Shown here one piece after another: positions 35,192-43,474 of a stretch of 48,665 nucleotides of DNA. Position 1 is the first letter of the stretch. Each line of letters starts with the position of its first letter. A program made the position numbers and the translations under genes. The notes beneath the pieces were generated by a model. That model searched no databases. It worked only from the letters and a program-made list of their open reading frames with translations, and was not told the DNA's origin. Origin of the DNA: an uncultured Collinsella sp. (GTDB lineage: Bacteria; Actinomycetota; Coriobacteriia; Coriobacteriales; Coriobacteriaceae); the NCBI GenBank assembly GCA_900756725.1, contig CAAELJ010000087.1, positions 1-48,665 of the forward strand. Reading direction: 5' to 3'.

Positions 35192-35815
35192 ATGCCCGAT
35201 TCCCGCACACTCTGGACCGCCGTCGTTATCATCTGTATCGCCGTGTCGGTGTTCTTTAGCGTCAAAAAACGCACCACGTTTAAACGCCTGCAGCAGCTTA
35301 TGGCCGCCAAGCAGTGGGCCGAGTTCGATCGCTTGCTCGACGGCAAACTCACCAGCATGCTGTACCCGCGCTACAACCGCGATTACCTGCGCCTGAACTC
35401 CTATCTGCTGCGCGAGGACCACGAGCGCGCCAGCGAGATGTTCGACCTGCTGCTGGGACTCAACCTGCCCAAGATGCAGCGCGTCGACCTGGTCATTAAG
35501 GCCTTTAACTACTACGTTGGCCAGGAGAACCGCAAAAAGTCCAAGGAGCTCCTGCACGAGATCAAGGGTTTTGAGGGCGGTCAGGCCGAGGCAGTCGCAC
35601 ACGAATGCCAGCTGATGTACGACACGATGATCCTCAAGCGCCACAACGACATTCCCGAGCTGGAGCGCATGCTCGAGGAGGCCGGCGACGATAAGGTTAA
35701 GAGTTGCCGCTTGGAGTACCTGTTGGCCCTGCAGTACCAAAACAAGGGCGACGAGGCCAAGTTTGCCGAGTACTTGGAAAAGTCGGGCCGGCACTCGATG
35801 GCTGTCAACGCGTAA
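35192..35815 (+). CDS. Membrane-anchored TPR-like protein
   Basis: 207 aa; ATG at 35192 behind AAGGA (an in-frame GTG at 35174 is less likely). An N-terminal transmembrane segment (LWTAVVIICIAVSVFFSV) is followed by a helical-repeat domain (TFKRLQQLMAAKQWAEFDRL, ELLHEIKGFEGGQAEAVAHE, ELERMLEEAGDDKVKSCRLE, ALQYQNKGDEAKFAEYLEK) with TPR-like periodicity. No enzyme motif. Probably a membrane scaffold. tRNA-Leu follows. Confidence 0.7.
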   Translation: MPDSRTLWTAVVIICIAVSVFFSVKKRTTFKRLQQLMAAKQWAEFDRLLDGKLTSMLYPRYNRDYLRLNSYLLREDHERASEMFDLLLGLNLPKMQRVDLVIKAFNYYVGQENRKKSKELLHEIKGFEGGQAEAVAHECQLMYDTMILKRHNDIPELERMLEEAGDDKVKSCRLEYLLALQYQNKGDEAKFAEYLEKSGRHSMAVNA

Positions 35816-35846
35816 TGGGCGGCTTGTGCTAGACTTCTAGTCTCAC

Positions 35847-35931
35847 GGGGGCGTGGCGGAATTGGCATACGCAGGAGACTTAAAATCTCTCGCCGCAAGG
35901 ATTGTGGGTTCGAGTCCCACCGCCCCTACCA
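35847..35931 (+). tRNA. tRNA-Leu (UAA)
   Basis: A complete class II tRNA: acceptor stem GGGGGCG/CGCCCCT with discriminator A and encoded CCA, D arm GGAATTGGCATACG, anticodon stem GGAGA/TCTCT with loop CTTAAAA (anticodon TAA at 35881-35883), variable arm CGCCGCAAGGATT, and T arm GTGGGTTCGAGTCCCAC. It is followed by a hairpin terminator and a partial duplication of its own 3' end. Confidence 0.95.
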
Positions 35932-36128
35932 TTTAGCTTTTACGAGCTCGTGTCCCCCGGGGATGCGGGCTCGTTTCTATTACACGCCGGTGGGGCTCGA
36001 ACCCGCGAGGGGGCGAGCGTCAAGCGGACGCGCAGCGTCCGCAGCGAGCCGGCGAGGGCGCCGGCAGGCGGCCGAAGCCGGTGCGGATTTGCGCAGCAAA
36101 TACGCGGACGTCCCACCGCCCCTACCAT
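35915..36128. repeat. Duplicated tRNA-Leu 3' end and terminator, att-like
   Basis: TCCCACCGCCCCTACCAT occurs at the tRNA 3' end (35915-35932) and exactly again at 36111-36128. Each copy is followed by a similar hairpin (CGAGCTCG...CGGGCTCG, then CGAGCCCG...CGGGCTCG). Between them lies about 180 bp of GC-rich DNA with a GCGGACGC/GCGTCCGC hairpin and GTGGGGCTCGAACCC, which reads as a tRNA T-arm on the opposite strand. It looks like the scar of an integration or duplication at a tRNA. Confidence 0.7.
35947..35978 (+). terminator. Hairpin terminator of tRNA-Leu
   Basis: The stem CGAGCTCG/CGGGCTCG (one mismatch) with an inner CCCCGG core, followed by TTTCT. The duplicate at about 36138-36168 has a perfect 8-bp stem. 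Confidence 0.6.
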
Positions 36129-36191
36129 ATGATTGCTTACGAGCCCGTGTCCCGTTGGGATGCGGGCTCGCTTCTTTCGGATGCCGTCAAG

Positions 36192-36270
36192 CCTCTAAGT
36201 TGCGGTGGAATAGTTCCTGTTTTGGCAGTTTATCAGCCCATTTAGGAACTATTCCACCGCAACTCAGAGG
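36192..36270. repeat. 79-bp hairpin element
   Basis: Inverted repeats of 27 bp (36192-36218 and 36244-36270, one mismatch; core GTTGCGGTGGAATAGTTCCT) around a 25-base loop. It sits just after the Ppx/GppA gene stop (minus). It resembles a dispersed intergenic repeat and could double as a terminator. Confidence 0.8.
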
Positions 36271-36277
36271 AGGATGG

Positions 36278-37279
36278 TTAAAGGGCACTCAGGCTGGGAG
36301 TCCAGGCGATGGTGGGGGTCGCGCCGTCGAGAACCTCGTTGATGGTGGCGGCCATGCCGGCGAGTAGGCTGTTCTCGCTTACGGTGAGCATCTTGTAGCC
36401 GCCGGCTCGCATGAGCTCGCGGATCACTACGGCGCCAGCCAAGATCACGCCCGCGCGCTTGGGTTGCACGCCCGGCAGAGCGGCGATGCCCGCAACATCC
36501 AGCGCGGACATGCGCTCGATAGCGGCCGAAACCTGCTCCAGCGAAAGCTCGCGCAGGTGCACAAAGGTCGAATCGTACGGTTCCAGCTCGTGAACGAGTG
36601 CCACGAGCGTAGTGACGGTACCACCCACCGCGACCAGGCGCTCGGCGCGCTCAAAGTCGACAGGCAGGCTCTCAAAATAGCCCGCAAACTGCTCGCCCGC
36701 CCAGTTGGCGGCGGCAGCAAGCTCGCCGCTTGCGGGTGGCAGCGCCGAGAAAAACCGCTCGGTCACGCGACGGCAACCGATGTCCAGCGAGCGCGTTCCC
36801 TCCAGAGCAAAGATGCCGCGCTCCGGTGCATAGACGCCCGTCGCGAGCTCCGTGGATCCGCCGCCCGAATCGGCAACGATGATGCGCTCGCCGGCAAAGT
36901 CGTGCGCCACGCCAAAAAACGTCAGGCGTGCCTCGACCTCGCCCGGAATCACCTGAGGCTCAAGCCCCAGATCGCGCAGACCGTCCAGCAGCAGCGCGGC
37001 ATTGGACGCATCGCGCGCGGCGCTCGTGCACGTGGTGCAGATGCACGCGGCCCCAAAGGCACGGGCCTCGTCCACAAACATGCGACACGCAGCGAGCACG
37101 CGCTCAACGGCCGCCTCGCAAAAGCGCCCCGTCGCGTCCACGCCCTCGCCCAAGTCGGTAATCTCGGTATGCTTGGACGATTTCACGATCGTCCCGCCCT
37201 CGACCTGGGCCAACACCAGTCGTGACGACACCGTTCCCAGGTCAATCGCCGCCACCTTATATCGTTTGCAATGCGTCAT
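36278..37279 (-). CDS. ppx/gppA: Exopolyphosphatase / guanosine pentaphosphatase (Ppx/GppA)
   Basis: 333 aa, an actin-fold (ASKHA) phosphatase. Phosphate-1 motif VAAIDLGTVSSRLVLAQVEG; CTTCTSAARDASNAALLL; phosphate-2 IVADSGGGSTEL; and the adenosine-type motif VAVGGTVTTLVAL. The length fits the short two-domain Ppx/GppA form. The ATG at 37279 follows GGAGGGG, and the DivIC-like gene ends 20 bp upstream, so the two are co-transcribed. It hydrolyses polyphosphate and/or pppGpp; which cannot be told. Confidence 0.9.
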   Translation of the reverse strand: MTHCKRYKVAAIDLGTVSSRLVLAQVEGGTIVKSSKHTEITDLGEGVDATGRFCEAAVERVLAACRMFVDEARAFGAACICTTCTSAARDASNAALLLDGLRDLGLEPQVIPGEVEARLTFFGVAHDFAGERIIVADSGGGSTELATGVYAPERGIFALEGTRSLDIGCRRVTERFFSALPPASGELAAAANWAGEQFAGYFESLPVDFERAERLVAVGGTVTTLVALVHELEPYDSTFVHLRELSLEQVSAAIERMSALDVAGIAALPGVQPKRAGVILAGAVVIRELMRAGGYKMLTVSENSLLAGMAATINEVLDGATPTIAWTPSLSAL

Positions 37280-37299
37280 TGCAGGCTCCCCTCCGGGCG

Positions 37300-38061
37300 C
37301 TATTTGCCGTTGGACACGACCGTCTGGCCCTCGACGCCGTTAAATCCAAACAGTATATCGAGCGTCTGGATGTACCACGGCGCGTCCTTGCCGACCTCTT
37401 CGATCTCTTTAGCCACTTCGCTGGCCTTCTTGGCGTTCGACGACTTCTTGCTCGAAGACGAATCCGAATCGTCGTCCAGGCCCTGCACTTCAATCCTCTT
37501 CTCGCCGGGCATCACCAGGCCCAGATCCTCGGACGCCGCATCCTTAATGCCCTCCTCCGAGAGCAGTTTGTCGACGCTTTTTTGCAGCTCATCATTGTAT
37601 TGCTGACGAATCTCGACCTGCTTGGCCAAGATATCGCTCGAACGCTTTGCCACGTACAGATCGCGCACGGGGAAATACAGGCTCACGAGCACCAGGGCAA
37701 CGACAATGCCGATGAATAGCCCTCGCTGAGGACCGTGGGTAAAGTCGTAGATCGCCTTGACCACCGCGTTGTCGTTGGCGTAGTGCATAAAGTCCGAGCC
37801 CGAAAAACGGTTCGAAGGCCTGCTCGACCTATCGTGCGTTTGAGCCGACGAGCGCTGAGCATGCGACGAACGTGCCGGGCGCACTGGTCCATCTGTCGAA
37901 GTATTCACTTGAGCATTGGGGCGCGAGGTACTTGTCGGGCGCTGCATGGAGCGGTCGGCGCCGGCGTAGGCGGACCCACCGAGCTGCACCGTGCGCGCAC
38001 GGCGAGGCGACGGCTCACGCGAACCGGCGGAATAGTACCTGTTGTCGTAAATCTGATCCAT
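37300..38061 (-). CDS. Septum-formation-initiator (DivIC/FtsB-like) protein
   Basis: 253 aa from MDQIYDNRYYSAGS. A long Ser/Arg/Pro-rich cytoplasmic N-terminus (to about 125) is followed by one transmembrane segment (GLFIGIVVALVLVSLYFPV), a coiled coil (AKRSSDILAKQVEIRQQYND) and the LSEEGIKDAASEDLGLVMPG motif typical of FtsB/DivIC. The tail has an acidic Ser-rich linker and WYIQTLDILFGFNG. The position after enolase, as here, is usual for this family. It is a bitopic divisome protein linking FtsQ/FtsL-type partners. The disordered N-terminus is an actinobacterial feature. Confidence 0.85.
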   Translation of the reverse strand: MDQIYDNRYYSAGSREPSPRRARTVQLGGSAYAGADRSMQRPTSTSRPNAQVNTSTDGPVRPARSSHAQRSSAQTHDRSSRPSNRFSGSDFMHYANDNAVVKAIYDFTHGPQRGLFIGIVVALVLVSLYFPVRDLYVAKRSSDILAKQVEIRQQYNDELQKSVDKLLSEEGIKDAASEDLGLVMPGEKRIEVQGLDDDSDSSSSKKSSNAKKASEVAKEIEEVGKDAPWYIQTLDILFGFNGVEGQTVVSNGK

Positions 38062-38152
38062 GTGCGCCTTGTGCGGTTGAGGTTTGTTTGCGCTAAGTAT
38101 TCTAGTTATAGCACGAGCGCCCGCACCGCCTTCGCCAGCCTTTGCTCGACAT

Positions 38153-38184
38153 AAAAAAGGCGCTGAGTCATATGGCCCAGCGCC
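38153..38184 (-). terminator. Rho-independent terminator of enolase
   Basis: On the minus strand, the stem GGCGCTG/CAGCGCC with a 12-base loop is followed by six Us. It lies about 75 bp after the enolase stop and before the DivIC-like start. Confidence 0.85.
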
Positions 38185-38256
38185 CAATGGTGCTCAACAG
38201 CGCCCGGCTGGAGCAAGGCAAATCCGAGTCTTCCCCGCCCCGCGACCTCCGCGTGC

Positions 38257-39546
38257 CTAGCGAATGTTGTAGAACGCGGCCTTGCCGGCGTAGCGCGCGC
38301 TGCCCTCGAGCTCGTCCTCGATGCGGATGAGCTGGTTGTACTTGGCGATACGGTCGCTACGGCACGGGGCGCCCGACTTGATCTGGCCGGCGTTGACGCC
38401 CACGACCAGGTCGGCGATCGTGGAGTCCTCGGTCTCGCCGGAGCGGTGGCTCACGATGCAGGCGTAACCGGCCTCCTTGGCGGTCTCGATGGCCTCGAGC
38501 GACTCGGTGAGCGTGCCGATCTGGTTGACCTTGACCAGGATCGCGTTGGCGGCACCCAGCTCGATGCCCTTCTTGAGGCGCTCGGTGTTGGTGACGAACA
38601 GGTCGTCGCCCACCAGCTGCACCTTGTTGCCAATGCGACGGGTGAGCTCGACCCAGCCGTCCCAGTCCTCCTCGGCCATACCGTCCTCGATGGAGATGAT
38701 GGGATAGGTGTCGACGAGCTTCTCCCAGTAATCAACCATCTGGGCACTCGTGTACTCCACGCCCTCGCCCTTGAGCTCATACATACCGGTCTCAGCGTTG
38801 TAGAACTCGGTGGACGCCGGATCCATGGCGTACATGAAGTCGACGCCGGGCTTAAAGCCAGCCTTCTCGACGGCCTTGGTGATGTACTCGAACGGCTCGG
38901 CATTGGTCTTAAGGTTGGGGGCAAAGCCGCCCTCGTCGCCCACGCCGCCGCCCAGGCCGGCCTCGTGCAGCACGCCCTTGAGGGTGTGGTATACCTCGGC
39001 GCACCAACGCAGGCCCTCGGCAAAACTCGGGGCGCCCACCGGCATGATCATGAACTCCTGGAAGTCAACGTTATTGTCGGCATGCACGCCGCCGTTGAGG
39101 ATATTCATCATAGGTGTGGGCAGCAGGTGGGCGTTGACGCCACCCAGGTACTGGTACAGCGACAGGCCCGCCGACTCGGCAGCGGCGCGGGCAACGGCCA
39201 GCGACACGCCCAAGATGGCGTTGGCGCCGAGCTTGGTCTTGTTGGGGGTACCGTCCGCGGCAATCAGCGCGGCATCGACGGCGCGCTGGTCGAAGGCATC
39301 GAGGCCCACGACGGCGTTGGCGCACTCGTTGTTGACGTGCTCGACGGCCTGCGAAACGCCCTTGCCCAGGTAGCGGCCCTTGTCGCCATCGCGCAGCTCG
39401 CAGGCCTCAAAGGCGCCGGTCGAAGCACCCGAAGGCACCATTGCGCGGCCAAAGCTGCCGTCCTCGAGCACGACCTCGACCTCGACGGTGGGGTTGCCGC
39501 GGCTGTCGAGCACCTCGCGACCGTAGACATCCAAAATATCGCTCAT
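38257..39546 (-). CDS. eno: Enolase
   Basis: 429 aa, full length. VYGREVLDSRGNPTVEVEV at the N-terminus, GAPSFAEGLRWCAEVYHTL, metal ligands in YAMDPAST, SIEDGMAEEDW and LVGDDLFVTN, and the signature ILVKVNQIGTLTESLEAIE with catalytic Lys and CIVSHRSGETEDSTIADL. It converts 2-phosphoglycerate to phosphoenolpyruvate in glycolysis. The ATG at 39546 has GAGAGGGAG upstream. A GTGCACCG/CGGTGCAC hairpin lies in its leader. Confidence 0.98.
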   Translation of the reverse strand: MSDILDVYGREVLDSRGNPTVEVEVVLEDGSFGRAMVPSGASTGAFEACELRDGDKGRYLGKGVSQAVEHVNNECANAVVGLDAFDQRAVDAALIAADGTPNKTKLGANAILGVSLAVARAAAESAGLSLYQYLGGVNAHLLPTPMMNILNGGVHADNNVDFQEFMIMPVGAPSFAEGLRWCAEVYHTLKGVLHEAGLGGGVGDEGGFAPNLKTNAEPFEYITKAVEKAGFKPGVDFMYAMDPASTEFYNAETGMYELKGEGVEYTSAQMVDYWEKLVDTYPIISIEDGMAEEDWDGWVELTRRIGNKVQLVGDDLFVTNTERLKKGIELGAANAILVKVNQIGTLTESLEAIETAKEAGYACIVSHRSGETEDSTIADLVVGVNAGQIKSGAPCRSDRIAKYNQLIRIEDELEGSARYAGKAAFYNIR

Positions 39547-39597
39547 GTTGTCTCCCTCTCACTTGGAAACGTAGTGGATGCAAGCGACCGGCTGACC

Positions 39598-39614
39598 GTG
39601 CACCGTCGGTGCAC
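39598..39614. promoter_or_regulatory. Inverted repeat in the enolase leader
   Basis: GTGCACCG and CGGTGCAC around a single base, a perfect 8-bp inverted repeat 52-68 bp before the start codon. A CATAAT box lies further upstream (about 39647-39652). It could be an operator or a leader hairpin. Confidence 0.4.
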
Positions 39615-39824
39615 CTCCGTAAGTTAGCCATGTCGCACTTTTTGCATTATGCCCTAAGTTAACCGAGGTATACATATGAATTTGGGAAATCATTCTTTTG
39701 GGCTCATGCTTTTGCACCGGCGTTCTTCTCTTGAGACCCCTTGCATTAAAATATCCGATTCTCACGCCGTCTTTAGCTGGCTAGTGAATCGAATAGCCCA
39801 AATAATTGTTTTCAAATCGTGCAA

Positions 39825-39907
39825 AGTTCTGGATATCGTGCAAACCTGAGGGTTTGAAGTTCTGGATATCGTGCATAATCAAGCTATAAAAGTTCTGGAT
39901 ATCGTGC
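39825..39907 (+). repeat. Three 17-bp direct repeats at exact 33-bp period
   Basis: AGTTCTGGATATCGTGC at 39825-39841, 39858-39874 and 39891-39907, identical, with unrelated 16-bp spacers. The last copy ends 12 bp before the ATPase ATG. The constant phase (three helical turns) is that of an operator array or iterons. The rest of the 39655-39918 gap shows no gene. Confidence 0.85.
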
Positions 39908-39918
39908 GCGAGGTAGCC

Positions 39919-41286
39919 ATGCTTAAACGGAAAGCCTATGACAAACTTTTAAAATGGAAACATGAAAGTGCTGGTAAAACAGCACTTCTTATTGAAGGAG
40001 CTCGCCGTGTTGGCAAGAGTACACTTGCCTGCGCGTTTGGCGAAGCCGAATATAAGTCCTACCTTGTCATTGATTTCTTCCAAGCACCTGCTGAAGTTAA
40101 GCAATATTTTGAGGACTACCGCACTGACTTCGACTCGCTCTTCCTCTATCTCTCGGTTTTCTATAACGTCAAACTCTATGAACGCGAGACGCTTATCGTC
40201 TTTGACGAGGTCCAGATGTATCCGCAGGCACGCGGGCTCATCAAGTATCTCGTTGCGGATGGGCGCTACGACTACATCGAAACCGGCTCCCTTCTCAGCA
40301 TCAAGCAGAACATCAAAGATATCGTTATCCCGTCCGAGGAAGAGTCTCTGGAACTTGAGCCCCTCGACTTTGAGGAGTTCCTCTGGGGCATGGACGAAAA
40401 GGGGCTGGCGGATCTCATTCGCTTGAGCTTCAACAAAATGAAACCGCTTCCCGACGCCCTACATCGCAGAGCGCTCTCCCTTATGCGCGAATACATGCTC
40501 GTAGGCGGCATGCCTGAGCCGGTATCCATCTATGTTGAACAGCGCGCTTTTGCGCCCGTCGACGCTTCGAAGCGCCGAATCGTCCAGCTCTATCGCAACG
40601 ATATCTCTCGTTTTGCAACCGGTTACGAATTCAAAGTCGTCTCCGTACTCGATGGCATCCCGGGTCAGCTCTCTAGGCACGAAAAACGATTCAAGCTTTC
40701 CTCACTTGATAAAAACGCACGCATGCGCACCTACGAAGAAGCCTTCTTTTGGCTGGCAGACGCGCGAATTGCCAATATCTGCTATGCCGCAAGCGAACCG
40801 AGCGTGGGCCTTTCGCTCAGCATGGAGCAAACGGCCCTCAAGTGCTACATGGCAGACACCGGCCTGCTTGTAACGCTTGCCTTCTCTGACAACAACGATA
40901 CCGATGAAGACGTTTACAGGGCCGTGCTTCGCGGCGACATCGGATTGAACGAAGGAATGCTTACCGAAAACTACGTTGCCCAATCTCTAAAGGCCAATGG
41001 ACACAGGCTCTTCTTTTATTCCCAAAGCGGAAAGAAGGAGGGGGAGGAGCGCATGGAAATCGACTTCCTCGTTACCCGACCCTATGTCAATGCCGCCGGA
41101 AAGCCGCGCATCAGCCCCATCGAAGTTAAGTCGCCACGCAGATACGGAACCATCTCCCTCGACCGATTCCGCGCGCGCTTTAACAAGAAGATTGGGATGG
41201 CTTACGTGTTGCACCCTAAACAACTCGAGTGGGATGCCGAAGCGCAGCTGGCACATCTTCCGTTGTATATGGCTTTTTGCTTGTAG
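39919..41286 (+). CDS. AAA ATPase with DUF4143 domain
   Basis: 455 aa; ATG at 39919 with GAGG upstream. Residues about 20-140 are an AAA_14-type ATPase (LLIEGARRVGKSTLA Walker A; TLIVFDEVQMYPQAR Walker B; YDYIETGSLLSIK sensor). The C-terminal DUF4143 part ends in a nuclease-like fold (SQSGKKEGEERMEIDFLVTR, then ISPIEVKSPRRY, an E-x-D...E-V-K pattern). Many paralogues occur in gut bacteria and archaea; their role is not established and is often proposed to be defence- or transposition-linked. It is flanked only by housekeeping genes. Lower GC than its neighbours suggests transfer. Confidence 0.85.
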   Translation: MLKRKAYDKLLKWKHESAGKTALLIEGARRVGKSTLACAFGEAEYKSYLVIDFFQAPAEVKQYFEDYRTDFDSLFLYLSVFYNVKLYERETLIVFDEVQMYPQARGLIKYLVADGRYDYIETGSLLSIKQNIKDIVIPSEEESLELEPLDFEEFLWGMDEKGLADLIRLSFNKMKPLPDALHRRALSLMREYMLVGGMPEPVSIYVEQRAFAPVDASKRRIVQLYRNDISRFATGYEFKVVSVLDGIPGQLSRHEKRFKLSSLDKNARMRTYEEAFFWLADARIANICYAASEPSVGLSLSMEQTALKCYMADTGLLVTLAFSDNNDTDEDVYRAVLRGDIGLNEGMLTENYVAQSLKANGHRLFFYSQSGKKEGEERMEIDFLVTRPYVNAAGKPRISPIEVKSPRRYGTISLDRFRARFNKKIGMAYVLHPKQLEWDAEAQLAHLPLYMAFCL

Positions 41287-41325
41287 AAACTTCTCTACGA
41301 ATGGATGCCGTGAGAGACGCAGGCC

Positions 41326-42186
41326 TCACTCGCTTGCTTTTGCTTGGTCCCACAGGTCGTTGAGTTGAGCGGTCGAGCAGGCGGCGAGGTCATCGCCCGC
41401 CTCGTGCACGGCGGCCTCCATCGCGGCCCAGCGGCGGCGGAACTTTGCCGTGCTGGCGCGAAGGGCGCTCTCGGCGTCGATTCCCTCCTTGCGCGCAACG
41501 TTGACCAGGGCAAAGAGCAGGTCGCCAAACTCCATCTCGCGCTCGGGCGTTCCGGGGGCCTCGGCCTCAAACTCGGCACGCTCCTCGGCGACCTCGTCCC
41601 ACACATCCTGGACCGTCTCCCACTCAAAGCCCACGGCAGCCGCCTTGCGCGACACCTTCTGCGCCTGCATCAGCGCCGGCAGATGCGTGGGCACGCCGTC
41701 GAGCAGACCCTCGGGCGCAGCTTCGCCCGCTGCCACGGCCTTGTCCTTGGCAACCTTCTCGGCAAGCTTGACCTCATCCCAAATCTTGAGCACCTCGTCG
41801 GAGCTCTCGGCGTCCGCATCGCCAAACACGTGTGGGTGGCGGCGGATGAGCTTGGCGTCGATATCGCGCGCCACGTCGGCCAGCGTAAACTCGCCGGCGT
41901 CCGCCGCAATCTGCGCATGCAGTACTACCTGCATGAGCACGTCGCCGAGCTCCTCGCGCAGATGCGTGGCATCATCGGCCTCGATGCAATCGAGCGCCTC
42001 GTAGGCTTCCTCGATCATGTTCTTGCCGATGCTCTGATGCGTCTGCTCGCGATCCCACGGGCAGCCATCGGGCTGACGCAGACGCCAGATAGTCTGCACC
42101 AGATGCTGCAGCTCGGCCGACGCGTCGACCAGCGTGGACAGGTCGCGCGAACCCTCGGCATTTTGCTGAGCCATGTGCTGCGCCAT
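41326..42186 (-). CDS. mazG: MazG nucleoside triphosphate pyrophosphohydrolase
   Basis: 286 aa with two MazG modules. The first: LRQPDGCPWDREQTHQSIGK, then IEEAYEALDCIE and LREELGDVLMQVVLHAQIA (EExxE...ExxD metal ligands), RRHPHVFGD. The second: VAEERAEFEAE and EMEFGDLLFALVNVARKEG. It hydrolyses NTPs/dNTPs to monophosphates and PPi for house-cleaning and (p)ppGpp-related control. The ATG at 42186 has GGAGG and lies two bases after the YfcE-like gene stop, so they are co-transcribed. Confidence 0.93.
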   Translation of the reverse strand: MAQHMAQQNAEGSRDLSTLVDASAELQHLVQTIWRLRQPDGCPWDREQTHQSIGKNMIEEAYEALDCIEADDATHLREELGDVLMQVVLHAQIAADAGEFTLADVARDIDAKLIRRHPHVFGDADAESSDEVLKIWDEVKLAEKVAKDKAVAAGEAAPEGLLDGVPTHLPALMQAQKVSRKAAAVGFEWETVQDVWDEVAEERAEFEAEAPGTPEREMEFGDLLFALVNVARKEGIDAESALRASTAKFRRRWAAMEAAVHEAGDDLAACSTAQLNDLWDQAKASE

Positions 42187-42188
42187 AG

Positions 42189-42737
42189 TTATTCCTCCTC
42201 CAGGACCACGTGACGGAACACGCCGCCCTCGTAGATGCCGTAGCTATGCGTACCGTCCTTGGGAATGCTCACGCTGCCGGGATTGAAGAGCCACAGGCCC
42301 GGGTGCGCGGCGCTTGCCTCGTTAACCTTGATGTGCGTATGGCCGTAGACGAGCGCGGAGCCCTCGGGCAGCGCGGGCGCGTGGTCGACGCTGTTGTGCA
42401 TGCCGGCGCCAAAGACGTGGCCGTGCGTCAGGAACAGCTCACGGCCGGTCTCGTCAAACAGCGTGGCGTAGTCGGCCATGACCGAGAAATCGAGTACCAT
42501 CTGGTCGACCTCGGCGTCACAGTTGCCGCGCACCGCGATGATGCGGTCGGCCAGGGCATTGAGCAGCGGAATCACACGCTTGGGAGCGTAATCGCGCGGC
42601 AGGTCGTTACGCGGACCGTGATAGAGCAGGTCGCCCAGCAGGACGATGCGGTCGGGCTGCTCGGACTCGATGGCGGAGCAGAGGCGCTCGGTCCAATATG
42701 CCGAGCCGTGAATGTCAGAGGCGATGAGGTATTTCAT
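42189..42737 (-). CDS. yfcE: YfcE/MJ0936-family metallophosphodiesterase
   Basis: 182 aa, the length of E. coli YfcE. Calcineurin-like motifs in order: SDIHGSAYW, LLGDLLYHGPRN, VRGNCDAEVD, FLTHGHVFG, VYGHTHIKV and NPGSVSIPKDG. These are the two-metal ligands. The start at 42737 (MKYLIASDIHG) was chosen for AAGGA and because the fold begins here; the longer ORF is a shadow. It lies between the LarC2-like and mazG genes. The physiological substrate is unknown; the family acts on phosphodiesters. Confidence 0.9.
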   Translation of the reverse strand: MKYLIASDIHGSAYWTERLCSAIESEQPDRIVLLGDLLYHGPRNDLPRDYAPKRVIPLLNALADRIIAVRGNCDAEVDQMVLDFSVMADYATLFDETGRELFLTHGHVFGAGMHNSVDHAPALPEGSALVYGHTHIKVNEASAAHPGLWLFNPGSVSIPKDGTHSYGIYEGGVFRHVVLEEE

Positions 42738-42795
42738 GAGGGATCCTTTCGGGATGGAGTTGACGGAGCCGGTCGCGGCGCGCCGCACGATCTTG

Positions 42796-43281
42796 TTATT
42801 CAAATCGCAGCGCCGCGCTCTGGGCCGCCTGCATCACGCGCTGGAGCGGTACGTCGTGCTCACGGGCAAGACGGGCGCAGTCTTCGTACTCGGGCGCCGC
42901 GCGCTCGCTGCCGTCGGGCAGGGTGGCCACCTTGACGGACACCTCGCCCCATGGCGTCGTTACGCGCTCAAAGCGGCGTGGCAGGCAAACGCGCTCCATG
43001 ACCTGGCGGCGGATGGCATTGGTCGTGGTTTCCAAAAAGATAATCGTCTGCAGGCGTTCGATATCCTCGTGGGTACAGATTACCTGCAACTGCCAGCCGG
43101 GACGGCCCTTCTTGCAATAGAGGGGCAGCCAGTGCGCCTCGCGCGCGCCGGCCTCGCGCAGGCGGTCGGCGGCGTAGGCGAGCACCTCGGGCGACGCGTC
43201 GTCGATATCGCATTCCAGCTTGACGATGGTCTCTGGCGCATCGGTCTCGCGGGACAGCGGGGATTTGCTATCGCATGGCAT
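42796..43281 (-). CDS. LarC C-terminal domain protein (LarC2-like)
   Basis: 161 aa that match only the C-terminal half of LarC, the CTP-dependent nickel insertase of the nickel-pincer cofactor pathway: VKLECDIDDASPEVLAYAAD, LYCKKGRPGWQLQVIC, IIFLETTTNAIRRQ, RFERVTTPWGEVSVKVA and APEYEDCARLA. The N-terminal LarC1 domain is missing. The ATG at 43281 follows AAAGGAG, so this is a genuine start. No larA, larB or larE is nearby. It may work with a separate LarC1 gene, or have another role. Confidence 0.8.
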   Translation of the reverse strand: MPCDSKSPLSRETDAPETIVKLECDIDDASPEVLAYAADRLREAGAREAHWLPLYCKKGRPGWQLQVICTHEDIERLQTIIFLETTTNAIRRQVMERVCLPRRFERVTTPWGEVSVKVATLPDGSERAAPEYEDCARLAREHDVPLQRVMQAAQSAALRFE

Positions 43282-43474
43282 ACGGTCCGGCTCCTTTCCG
43301 CGTGGGCTCGTTTTGTTCATCCAAACGCTAACACATCGCGGGCGGCGTGGATGTGGCGGAGCGCGATGAGCGCGATTTTCCTTGTCCGCAAGAAACCGAC
43401 ACCCCAGCGCGCTCGTCGCATCGAGGGCCGCGCCGCTACAATGGAGCGGATTCGCTTGACGCAAAGGAGCCGCC

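Noticed and set aside
38446..39627. Plus-strand ORF of 393 aa opposite enolase
   Set aside because: Enolase on the minus strand is complete and conserved; the ORF is a high-GC shadow.
39825..39907. Short CRISPR-like array before the DUF4143 ATPase
   Set aside because: Only three 17-bp repeats with 16-bp spacers and no cas genes; repeat and spacer lengths do not fit CRISPR, an operator array does.
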